A DNA stretch of 7,017 nt from Actinobacteria bacterium UBA5176. GTDB taxonomy: Bacteria; Actinomycetota; UBA4738. Below the pieces are notes generated by a model that was not told where the DNA came from, did not search any database, and saw only the letters and a program-made list of their open reading frames with translations. A program made the translations under genes and the position numbers. The stretch is taken from positions 410 through 7,426 of the forward strand of contig DHWS01000092.1 of assembly GCA_002413305.1 (NCBI GenBank), given 5' to 3'. Below are positions 1-6,525 of this stretch, in pieces; position 1 is the stretch's first letter, and every line of letters begins with the position of its first letter.

Positions 1-1
1 G

Positions 2-1408
2 TACCACTGCGGCTACGGCGGGGACCTGTTCGCCATCGTCTGGAAGGACGGCCGGATCGCCGCCTACAACGGCTCCGGGCGGGCCCCTTCCGCGGCCACG
101 CCCGAGGCGGTCCGGGCGGCCCTGGGCGGCGCGTGCCAGATGCCGTACCTCGGGCCGCAGACCGTCACGGTCCCCGGGGCGGTGGAGGGGTGGTTCGCCC
201 TGCTCGATCGGTTCGGTACGCGGTCGTTCGCGGAGCTCGCCGCTCGCGCGCTCGCCTACGCGCGGGACGGGTTCGAGCTGACGCGCAAGGCGTCGGAGAG
301 CTTGCAGCGGACGCGGGCCATCTTCACCAAGTCGCCCGAGTGGCAGGCGATCTATGGTGCGGCGGCCGAGGGAGCGGTACTCCGCCAGCCCGCGCTGGCC
401 CGGACGATCGAAACACTCGCGCGCGAAGGTCCCGACGCGTACTACCGGGGGCCGATCGGCGGATCGATCGCCGGTCACCTCCGGTCGCTGGGAGGCCTGA
501 TGGCCGAAACGGACCTGGCCGCGCACCGCGGCGACTGGGTGCAGCCGCTGCGGGGCCGGTTCGGCGATGTGGAGATCCTGGAGCTGCCGCCGAACAGCCA
601 GGGCGTCACCGTGCTGGAGGCGCTGGCGATCGTGGAGGCGACGGGCTCGCTGCCGCCGGATGGCGCCGACCGGCAGCATCTCCTGATCGAAGCGATGAAG
701 CTGGCCCTGGCCGACCGGAACGAGCACGTGGGCGACCCGGCCACCATGCGGATGGCCCCCGAGAGGTTGTTCGATCCGGGGTGGGCCACGCAGCGCGCCT
801 CCCGGATCGATCCGGCCAGGGCGGCGGCCCCTGAACCCGAGCGGGACTCGCCCGGCGACACCGTCTACCTCTGCGCGGCCGATCGGGACGGCATGCTGGT
901 CAGCCTCATCCAGTCGAACTACGCGGGGTTCGGGTCGGGCGTCACCGTGCCCGAGTGGGGCATCAACCTGCAGAACCGGGCGACGTTCTTCTCCCTGGAC
1001 CCCGGACACGTGAACGCCATCGGACCGGGCAAGCGCACTCTGCACACGCTGATCCCGGCGATGGCCTTCCGGGACGGCAAGCCCTGGCTCGTCTTCGGCA
1101 CCATGGGCGGCGACGGCCAGGCCCAGACCCACCTGCAACTGCTGGTCATGATCGTCGGCGACGGCTGGGACATCCAGCGGGCCATCGACGCTCCTCGCTG
1201 GATGGTGTCGCCACGCGACTGGTCCGTGACCGCGGAGTCGAGGTTCGGACCCGAGGTCCTCCAGGACCTCCAGGAGCGGGGCCATGTGATCGCCGTGACC
1301 GGAGCGTTCGACCCGATCCTCGGACACGCCCACGCGATCCAGGTGACCGAGGGCGGCTACGCCGGCGCCACCGATCCCCGTGCCGAGGGCGCCGTGCTCG
1401 GCGTGTAG
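2..1408 (+). CDS. gamma-glutamyltransferase family Ntn-hydrolase (YwrD/HpxW-like), 5' partial
   Basis: The frame is open from base 2, so the N-terminus lies outside the window; 468 residues are visible of roughly 520-530 usual for the family. The fragment starts in the conserved GG-D-LFA core (residues 6-11) and contains NGSGRAP (23-29). The predicted self-cleavage point and nucleophile is Thr287 in GDTVYL (codon 860-862). It leaves a small subunit of 182 residues, the usual size. The oxyanion region reads KRTLHTLIPAM (344-354), where true GGTs have KRPLSSMSPT. GTMGGDGQ (367-374) follows. The HT pair, the GGDGQ block and the QSNYAGFGSG stretch match the YwrD/HpxW branch (HpxW is an oxamate amidohydrolase) better than classical glutathione-hydrolysing GGT. 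The Arg and Asp that bind the gamma-glutamyl group in E. coli GGT appear to be absent, so the substrate is unknown. Location in the cell cannot be judged without the N-terminus. Family assignment is secure; exact reaction is not. Confidence 0.93.
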   Translation, partial: YHCGYGGDLFAIVWKDGRIAAYNGSGRAPSAATPEAVRAALGGACQMPYLGPQTVTVPGAVEGWFALLDRFGTRSFAELAARALAYARDGFELTRKASESLQRTRAIFTKSPEWQAIYGAAAEGAVLRQPALARTIETLAREGPDAYYRGPIGGSIAGHLRSLGGLMAETDLAAHRGDWVQPLRGRFGDVEILELPPNSQGVTVLEALAIVEATGSLPPDGADRQHLLIEAMKLALADRNEHVGDPATMRMAPERLFDPGWATQRASRIDPARAAAPEPERDSPGDTVYLCAADRDGMLVSLIQSNYAGFGSGVTVPEWGINLQNRATFFSLDPGHVNAIGPGKRTLHTLIPAMAFRDGKPWLVFGTMGGDGQAQTHLQLLVMIVGDGWDIQRAIDAPRWMVSPRDWSVTAESRFGPEVLQDLQERGHVIAVTGAFDPILGHAHAIQVTEGGYAGATDPRAEGAVLGV

Positions 1409-1431
1409 CGGAACCGGCCGCCCACCGCTGT

Positions 1432-1450
1432 GTTCCGTACCGTACCGAAC
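1432..1450. promoter_or_regulatory. candidate repressor operator (19-bp dyad)
   Basis: The sequence GTTCCGTACCGTACCGAAC is a two-fold palindrome around C1441. Every pair matches from +/-1 to +/-9 except +/-5 (C1436/C1446). Odd-length dyads of this size are typical of dimeric repressors such as TetR-family proteins, which commonly control exporter genes. It lies in the gap before the ABC exporter and just upstream of a -10-like element, where a bound repressor would block RNA polymerase. No regulator gene is visible in the window, so the cognate protein is unknown. The symmetry is read directly; the function is inferred. Confidence 0.5.
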
Positions 1451-1451
1451 C

Positions 1452-1459
1452 TGTACTCT
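1452..1459 (+). promoter_or_regulatory. possible -10 element of the exporter operon promoter
   Basis: TGTACTCT offers TACTCT (1454-1459), a TAnnnT-type -10 hexamer directly preceded by TG. No good -35 hexamer is present at 16-18 bases upstream; the region there is TGTTCC, inside the dyad. High-GC actinobacterial promoters often have weak -35 boxes, so this is plausible but not strong. If used, transcription would start near 1466 and give a leader of about 150 bases before the ATG at 1618. Confidence 0.3.
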
Positions 1460-1558
1460 GGGACGGGAGTGCGAGGACCGGTCGCGGCGGGGGTGGCGTC
1501 CGACGGCTCGACGATCCCGGGCGGCCGGAGCCTGACAAGCCAGTTCGAACGTATGACT

Positions 1559-1579
1559 GCGTGGCGCTTCGGCGCGCGC
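1559..1579 (+). other. GC-rich UUCG hairpin in the exporter leader
   Basis: GCGC (1564-1567) and GCGC (1572-1575) pair around a TTCG loop, giving the very stable C(UUCG)G tetraloop in RNA. An outer GCG/CGC pair (1559-1561 with 1577-1579) extends it through a small internal loop. It ends about 38 bases before the start codon and about 28 before the ribosome binding site. No T-run follows, so it is not an intrinsic terminator. It could affect leader stability or translation, or be a chance product of the GC-rich sequence. Confidence 0.3.
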
Positions 1580-1607
1580 GTTGCCGGCAGACGTATCGCG
1601 GCACGAC

Positions 1608-1615
1608 AAGGGGAG
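1608..1615 (+). promoter_or_regulatory. ribosome binding site of the first ABC subunit
   Basis: The purine run AAGGGGAG ends two bases before the ATG at 1618. The spacing is short, but it is the best Shine-Dalgarno match nearby. It fixes the start: the same frame is open far upstream across the GGT gene, but that upstream stretch translates into arginine- and glycine-rich nonsense typical of a shadow frame, whereas ABC-exporter-like sequence begins right after this ATG. Confidence 0.6.
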
Positions 1616-1617
1616 TC

Positions 1618-3387
1618 ATGGACGTCCAGATCGGATCGCTCGACCCACGCAGCGTGTTTCGCCGCGGCCTGGCCTACATCTGGTCGTACATCCGCATGCA
1701 TCCCCTCCCGTTCACCATCGCGGTGGCCGGGGCCACCGTCTACGCCCTGATGACGGTGGCCACCACCGTGGTCCTCGGACACGTCACCGACCACGTCCTG
1801 CTGCCGGCGTTCCATGGCGGCGTGCGGCCCGGGACCATCGTCGGCGGCGTCGTGGCGATCATGGCCGTCGCCGTGATCCGGGCCGGCGGCATCATCACCC
1901 GCCGGTACTTCGCCGGGATGACCGCCGCGCGGACCAAGCGCAGCTTGGCCTGGAGCGTGGTCGACAAGTACCAGGCCCTGCCGCTCGCCTATCACCGTTC
2001 CAGGCCGACCGGGGAGTTGATGGCGCACGCCGAGGCCGACGTGTTGGCCGCGGTGGACATCCTGCATCCGCTCCCCTATTCGATCGCCGTGGTACTGCTC
2101 ATCCTGTTCGCCGGCATCACGCTGATCGTGACCGACCCCTTCATGGCATTGGTCGGCTGTTCGATCCTGCCGGGCCTCGCCTTCATCAACCGCATCTACA
2201 CGCGGAAGGTCGAGGGGCCGGCGACCCGTGCCCAGGAGCGGATCGGCGACGTGTCGAGCGTCGCCCACGAGAGCCTGGACGGCGCCCTGGTCGTCAAGAC
2301 GCTCGGCCGCGAGCAGGCCGAGGTGGCCCGGCTGGAGCACGCGGCGAACGCCCTGCGCGACGAGCGGATCCACATGGGCTCGCTGCGGGCCTCGTTCGAA
2401 CCCTCCTTCGAGGCCATCCCGGCCCTGGGGATCGTGCTCCTCATAGCGGTGGGGTCCTGGCGCGTCTCCCGCGGCTCGATCTCCGTCGGTGAGCTGGTCC
2501 AGTTCGTCAGCCTGTTCGAACTGCTGGCCTTCCCCATGCGGCTCATCGGGTTCCTGCTGTCCGACATCCCGCGGTCGGTGGTCGGCCGGACCCGGATCGA
2601 GGAGGTGCTGCACGAACCGATCGACCTGTCGCCCGCCATCGAGAAGCTTCCGCTCCCCGCGGGACCGCTCGGCGTTTCCGTGGCTTCGGCCTCCTTCGGC
2701 TACGGTCCGAATCAGGTCCTCAAGGATCTCTCGTTCGAGGTGCGGCCGAACGAATCGGTCGCCCTGGTGGGCGCCACCGGCTCCGGGAAGAGCACGATCG
2801 CCCAACTCCTGGTCCGGCTGGCCGACCCCGGCGCGGGATCGATCCGGATCGGAGGGGTCGATCTGCGTCACATCGACCCCGAGCGGCTGCGGCGGGAGAC
2901 GGCCGTCGTGTTCCAGGAGAGCTTCTTGTTCGCCTCCTCCATTCGGGACAACATCGCGCTCGACGAGGACGTCACCGACGAGGACATCCGGCGGGCGGCC
3001 CGCCTAGCTCAAGCCCACGAGTTCGTCCTCGACATGCCGCGCGGGTACCGCACCGTGCTGGGCGAGCGCGGGGTCACGCTCTCCGGCGGCCAGCGGCAGC
3101 GGGTCGCGCTGGCCCGCGCGCTGGTGCGGAACCCGCGCCTGCTGATCCTGGACGACGCCACGTCCGCGGTGGACCCCACGGTGGAGGCGGCCATCATCGA
3201 CGCGCTCCGGACGAAGCTCGAGGCCACTCTGGTCGTGGTCGCGTACCGGATCTCGACGATCAGCCTGGCCGACCGCGTCCTGTTCCTGGAGGACGGCCGG
3301 ATCGCAGCCGACGGAACACACCGCGAGCTGCTCTCCTACCCGGCCTACGAGGCGATGGTCCGAGCCTACGAACGGGGTGCCGCGTGA
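1618..3387 (+). CDS. ABC exporter half-transporter, degenerate-site subunit (ATP-binding/permease)
   Basis: 589 residues, with an N-terminal membrane domain followed by an ATPase domain, the standard exporter layout. Six hydrophobic segments lie at about 31-53, 72-92, 154-172, 174-192, 265-282 and 290-315. The ATPase domain has an A-loop Tyr362, Walker A GATGSGKST (385-393, Lys391), Q-loop Gln433, signature LSGGQ (488-492), Walker B LLILD ending at Asp512 and D-loop Asp519. Two catalytic positions deviate: residue 513, normally the general-base Glu, is Asp, and residue 543, normally the switch His, is Tyr (VVAYRIST). This is the pattern of the degenerate partner in heterodimeric exporters such as TM287/288, which use ATP to drive outward transport of drugs, lipids or peptides across the cytoplasmic membrane. 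The GTG of the next gene overlaps the stop by 4 bases, so the two products are probably made together and pair. The substrate cannot be read from the sequence. Confidence 0.95.
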   Translation: MDVQIGSLDPRSVFRRGLAYIWSYIRMHPLPFTIAVAGATVYALMTVATTVVLGHVTDHVLLPAFHGGVRPGTIVGGVVAIMAVAVIRAGGIITRRYFAGMTAARTKRSLAWSVVDKYQALPLAYHRSRPTGELMAHAEADVLAAVDILHPLPYSIAVVLLILFAGITLIVTDPFMALVGCSILPGLAFINRIYTRKVEGPATRAQERIGDVSSVAHESLDGALVVKTLGREQAEVARLEHAANALRDERIHMGSLRASFEPSFEAIPALGIVLLIAVGSWRVSRGSISVGELVQFVSLFELLAFPMRLIGFLLSDIPRSVVGRTRIEEVLHEPIDLSPAIEKLPLPAGPLGVSVASASFGYGPNQVLKDLSFEVRPNESVALVGATGSGKSTIAQLLVRLADPGAGSIRIGGVDLRHIDPERLRRETAVVFQESFLFASSIRDNIALDEDVTDEDIRRAARLAQAHEFVLDMPRGYRTVLGERGVTLSGGQRQRVALARALVRNPRLLILDDATSAVDPTVEAAIIDALRTKLEATLVVVAYRISTISLADRVLFLEDGRIAADGTHRELLSYPAYEAMVRAYERGAA

Positions 3388-5363
3388 AGGCGGTGAACGA
3401 CCCTCGGGACGACCGCGTCGACCAGCACGTCGACCCGGGTGAGTTCGCCTCGGAGCGGGCCGGGCGGGTCGACGGGAAGCGGGCTCGCAAGGATCCCGGG
3501 CCAGCCCTCGAAGACATCGTCCCGCCGTTCGGGTTCGACGGGGGCTCCGCCCCGCAGCCGCGCGACGGCGAGCAGCCCTCCAAGGCCGACCCGCTTCCGG
3601 AGGTCGAAGGCGCGCTCCACCTGCTCCGGCGCGGGCTCCGAGAAAGTCCCGAGCTCCGGGCGGGCATCGGCTACACGATCCTGCTGTCGATGGCGCTGAC
3701 GGCGGGTCGCCTGCTCATCCCCATCCTGATCCAGCAGATCTTCGACCGGGGCCTGCACGACGGGAAAGGCTACTCACCCGGGTTCATCTATCCGGCCTGC
3801 GGGATCGCCACGGCCGCCATCGTGGCGGTGTACTTCGCCGGACGTTCCACCTACCGACGGCTGGTCCGGGCCAGCGAGTCGGCCCTGGCCGCCCTCCGCG
3901 TCCGCGCGTTCGGGCACATCCACGAGCTGTCGATCGCCGAGCAGTCCGAAGAGAAGCGCGGCGCCTTCGTCTCCCGGGTGACCGCCGACGTGGACACGCT
4001 CGGCCAGTTCTTGGAGTGGGGCGGCATCTCGTGGATCACGAGCACCGCGCTGATGCTCGGCACGGCGGTGACGATGTTCGTCTACTCGTGGCAGCTGGCG
4101 TTGATCGCGCTGTTCGGGGTGCTCCCCCTCTTCTACGTGCTGCGCGTGCTGCAGCGCGGGATGCTCGCTGCCTACGACCTGGTGCGGACCCGGGTCGGCG
4201 AGACCCTGTCCGAGGTGTCGGAGAGCCTGATGGGTGCGGCGGTCGTCCGCGCCTACGGCCTGGAGGAGCGGACGAACCGCCGGCTCCGCGAGGCAATCCA
4301 GCGCCGGTACAAGGCCGAGATGCTCAGCGCGAAGTACATGGCCACCATCTTCCCGGCCGCCGACCTGTTCGGCGCGATCTCCGTGGCCGCCGTGGTCGGG
4401 ATCGGCGCATGGCTCGGCCGGGGCTGGGGGCTCTCGTTCGGCGACCTGGTCGCCTTCGTCTTCCTGGTCAGCATCTTCGTCCAGCCCATGTCGGAGCTGT
4501 CCGAGACGTTCGACATGACCCAGACGGCCATCGCCGGCTGGCGGAAGGTGCTCGGCGTCCTGGACGTCCCGATCGACCTGATCGAACCCTCGCCGGGGAT
4601 CGAGCTGGATGGGGGCTCGCTGGCCGTTCAGACCGAGTGCCTCGAGTTCGGCTACCGGGACGGCGACGGGCTGGTGCTTCGAGGGATCGACGTCGAGATC
4701 CCGGCCGGCGCACACATCGCGGTGGTCGGCGAGACCGGACATGGGAAGACCACGTTCGCGAAGCTCCTCTGCCGGCTAGCGGACCCCACCTCCGGGCGGA
4801 TCGTGGTGGGTGAGGTCGACCTGCGCGAGGTCGCCCCGGCCTCCCGGCGAGGGCGGGTCCGGATGGTGCCGCAGGACGGGTTCCTCTTCGACACCACGGT
4901 CCGGGAGAACGTGCGGATGGGCCATCCGCAGGCATCGGACGAGGACATCGACTGGTCCTTCCGCACGCTCGGGCTAGGACCGTGGGTCGAGGGGCTCCCC
5001 GAAGGCCTGGACACACGGGTCGGCGAGCGCGGGGAGAGCCTCTCGGTCGGCGAACGCCAGCTGGTCGCCCTGGCCCGGGCGCAGCTCGGGGACCCTGGCC
5101 TGCTGATCCTGGACGAAGCCACCAGCGCCGTCGACCCCGAGACGGAGCGGGTGCTGGCCGAGGCTCTGATCCGGCTCTCGGAGGGCCGGACGACCGTGAC
5201 GATCGCCCACCGGATGTCGACCGCCGAGACCGCCGAGATGGTGCTGGTCTTCCATCGCGGCCGGATCGCGGAACGCGGCAAGCACGACGAGCTGGTCGAA
5301 GCCGGCGGGATCTACGCCGGCCTGTACGAGAGCTGGCTGGGGAACACGCGGGTCACGCAGTAG
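3384..5363 (+). CDS. ABC exporter half-transporter, catalytically canonical subunit with long N-terminal extension
   Basis: 659 residues from a GTG start that overlaps the preceding TGA (GTGA); a weak GGGG at 3374-3377 may be the ribosome binding site. Residues 1 to about 75 form a charged, Pro/Gly/Asp-rich, apparently disordered cytoplasmic extension. Hydrophobic segments follow at about 95-118, 132-153, 214-233, 236-256, 322-343 and 351-370. The ATPase domain shows A-loop Tyr424, Walker A GETGHGKTT (449-457, Lys455), Q-loop Gln497, Walker B LLILD with Asp577, catalytic Glu578 and switch His609. The signature motif is LSVGE (553-557) instead of LSGGQ. This is complementary to the upstream subunit, so the pair should form a heterodimer with one hydrolytic and one degenerate ATP site. 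Alternative start: GTG at 3393, three codons in. Role: energised efflux across the cytoplasmic membrane; substrate unknown. Confidence 0.95.
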   Translation: MKAVNDPRDDRVDQHVDPGEFASERAGRVDGKRARKDPGPALEDIVPPFGFDGGSAPQPRDGEQPSKADPLPEVEGALHLLRRGLRESPELRAGIGYTILLSMALTAGRLLIPILIQQIFDRGLHDGKGYSPGFIYPACGIATAAIVAVYFAGRSTYRRLVRASESALAALRVRAFGHIHELSIAEQSEEKRGAFVSRVTADVDTLGQFLEWGGISWITSTALMLGTAVTMFVYSWQLALIALFGVLPLFYVLRVLQRGMLAAYDLVRTRVGETLSEVSESLMGAAVVRAYGLEERTNRRLREAIQRRYKAEMLSAKYMATIFPAADLFGAISVAAVVGIGAWLGRGWGLSFGDLVAFVFLVSIFVQPMSELSETFDMTQTAIAGWRKVLGVLDVPIDLIEPSPGIELDGGSLAVQTECLEFGYRDGDGLVLRGIDVEIPAGAHIAVVGETGHGKTTFAKLLCRLADPTSGRIVVGEVDLREVAPASRRGRVRMVPQDGFLFDTTVRENVRMGHPQASDEDIDWSFRTLGLGPWVEGLPEGLDTRVGERGESLSVGERQLVALARAQLGDPGLLILDEATSAVDPETERVLAEALIRLSEGRTTVTIAHRMSTAETAEMVLVFHRGRIAERGKHDELVEAGGIYAGLYESWLGNTRVTQ

Positions 5364-5374
5364 GTCGATCCGAC

Positions 5375-5382
5375 GGAGAGGA
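5375..5382 (+). promoter_or_regulatory. ribosome binding site of the P1 peptidase
   Basis: GGAGAGGA lies 9 bases before the GTG at 5392, in the 28-base gap after the second ABC gene. It supports the GTG start. No convincing promoter or terminator fits in the gap, consistent with co-transcription with the exporter. Confidence 0.65.
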
Positions 5383-5391
5383 AACCGGGAC

Positions 5392-6519
5392 GTGCGTTCG
5401 CGGGAGCTCGGAGTGGCGATCGGAACGCTCGAACCGGGCCCGAACGACGCCATCACCGACGTCGACGGGGTGCTGGTGGGACACACCACCCTGATCGCGG
5501 GTGACGGGCCCCTCGTCATCGGCCGGGGCCCGGTTCGAACGGGCGTCACCGTGATCGTGCCCAGCACGTCGATCCGGTCCGAACCGCTCTTCGCCGGCTG
5601 CCACCGCCTGAACGGCAACGGCGAGCTGACCGGGCTGGAGTGGATCCGGGAGTCCGGCATGCTGACCACGCCGGTCGCCATCACCAATACCCACAGCGTG
5701 GGCGTGGTCCGCGACGCGCTGATCGCCTACGACGTCCGGACGCGCCGAACCGGCGACGTCCGGTGGTCGCTGCCCGTGGTCGGTGAGACGTGGGACGGCC
5801 TCCCGAACGACGTGAACGGCCAGCACGTGAAGCCCGAGCACCTGTTCGCCGCCATGGACACGGCGTCGTCCGGTCCGGTGGCCGAGGGCAGCGTCGGGGG
5901 TGGGACCGGCATGGTCTGCCACGAGTTCAAGGGCGGGATCGGGACCGCCTCGCGCCGTGTGCCCTCCGGGTTCACGGTGGGAGTGCTGGTCCAGGCCAAT
6001 TACGGCGTGCGGTCCCGGCTGCGCGTGGACGGCGTGCCGGTCGGGGACGCTCTGCCCACCTCCGACATCCCGTCTCCTTGGGAGCAGGAACGGCACGTTG
6101 GCCCGCCGCCGGGGGCCGGTTCGATCATCGTGATCGTCGCCACCGACGCCCCCTTGTTGTCGAACCAGTGCGACCGGCTGGCCCAGCGGGCCGGGCTCGG
6201 CATCGGCCGGATGGGGGGCGCGGGCTACAACTCGAGCGGGGACCTGTTCCTGTGCTTCTCGACCGGGAACGCCGGCGCGCTACCGGATCCCGACGCCGAA
6301 CGCGGCGAGGGCCCCGTCTCCAGGTCGGTGGAGCGCCTGTCCGATGCCCACATCGACCCGCTGTTCGACGCGGTCATCGAAGCCACCGAGGAATCGATCC
6401 TGAACGCGCTCCTCGGCGCGCAGACGATGACGGGGCGAGACGGCATCACCGCCCACGCCCTCCCCCCAGACCGCCTGGTCGAGATCATGGCCCGCCACGG
6501 CCGGATGCGGGCGCGCTGA
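5392..6519 (+). CDS. P1 family peptidase (DmpA/BapA-type self-processing aminopeptidase)
   Basis: 375 residues, the same length as typical DmpA. Family blocks in order: ITDVDGVLVGHTTL (21-34), NGNGELTG, PVAITNTHSVGVVRDA, EGSVGGGTGM, FKGGIGTASR, VGVLVQANYG and SIIVIVATDAPL. In characterised members the precursor cleaves itself before a Ser that becomes the N-terminal nucleophile. Here the bond is Gly243-Ser244 (Ser codon at 6121). By spacing, the BapA triad Ser250/Ser288/Glu290 corresponds to Ser244/Ser282/Asp284, the last two in NSSGD. Known relatives cleave N-terminal L-, D-Ala- or beta-amino acids from small peptides and amides; which applies here is not determinable. The N-terminus (MRSRELGVAIG) has no signal peptide, so the enzyme is probably cytoplasmic. 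It follows the ABC exporter genes after 28 bases and is likely the last gene of that operon. Confidence 0.94.
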   Translation: MRSRELGVAIGTLEPGPNDAITDVDGVLVGHTTLIAGDGPLVIGRGPVRTGVTVIVPSTSIRSEPLFAGCHRLNGNGELTGLEWIRESGMLTTPVAITNTHSVGVVRDALIAYDVRTRRTGDVRWSLPVVGETWDGLPNDVNGQHVKPEHLFAAMDTASSGPVAEGSVGGGTGMVCHEFKGGIGTASRRVPSGFTVGVLVQANYGVRSRLRVDGVPVGDALPTSDIPSPWEQERHVGPPPGAGSIIVIVATDAPLLSNQCDRLAQRAGLGIGRMGGAGYNSSGDLFLCFSTGNAGALPDPDAERGEGPVSRSVERLSDAHIDPLFDAVIEATEESILNALLGAQTMTGRDGITAHALPPDRLVEIMARHGRMRAR

Positions 6520-6525
6520 ACCCTC

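Noticed and set aside
1407..1437. Possible terminator after the GGT homologue (AGCGG/CCGCT or CGGAAC/GTTCCG stems)
   Set aside because: The two stems are short, mutually exclusive and have 13-17-base loops with no T-run. The second shares bases with the stronger dyad at 1432-1450, so I do not call a terminator.
1532..1557. CTGACA and TATGAC as an alternative promoter pair
   Set aside because: The spacer is only 14 bases, too short for a standard sigma-70-type promoter.
955..1617. Upstream continuation of the first ABC frame into the GGT gene
   Set aside because: Arg/Gly-rich nonsense overlapping a confident gene in another frame. The Shine-Dalgarno sequence and the ATG at 1618 mark the true start, so this is not a fusion.
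1430..1750. 106-codon plus-strand frame starting in the gap
   Set aside because: It begins at a GTG without a ribosome binding site, runs out of frame into the ABC gene and resembles no family.
1357..2871. 504-codon open frame on the minus strand opposite the first ABC gene
   Set aside because: The translation is low-complexity, rich in Gly, Asp, His and Arg, with no family resemblance. It lies wholly antisense to well-supported genes and is the usual product of high GC bias in third positions.
3384..3620. Separate small gene or frameshifted start hidden in the ABC2 extension
   Set aside because: The frame is continuous with the membrane domain, contains no stop and keeps GC-rich third positions, so it is best read as part of the same protein.
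3774..4742. 322-codon minus-strand open frame opposite the second ABC gene
   Set aside because: The composition is dominated by His, Asp, Gly, Arg and Gln with no domain pattern; it is a mirror of the ABC coding frame.
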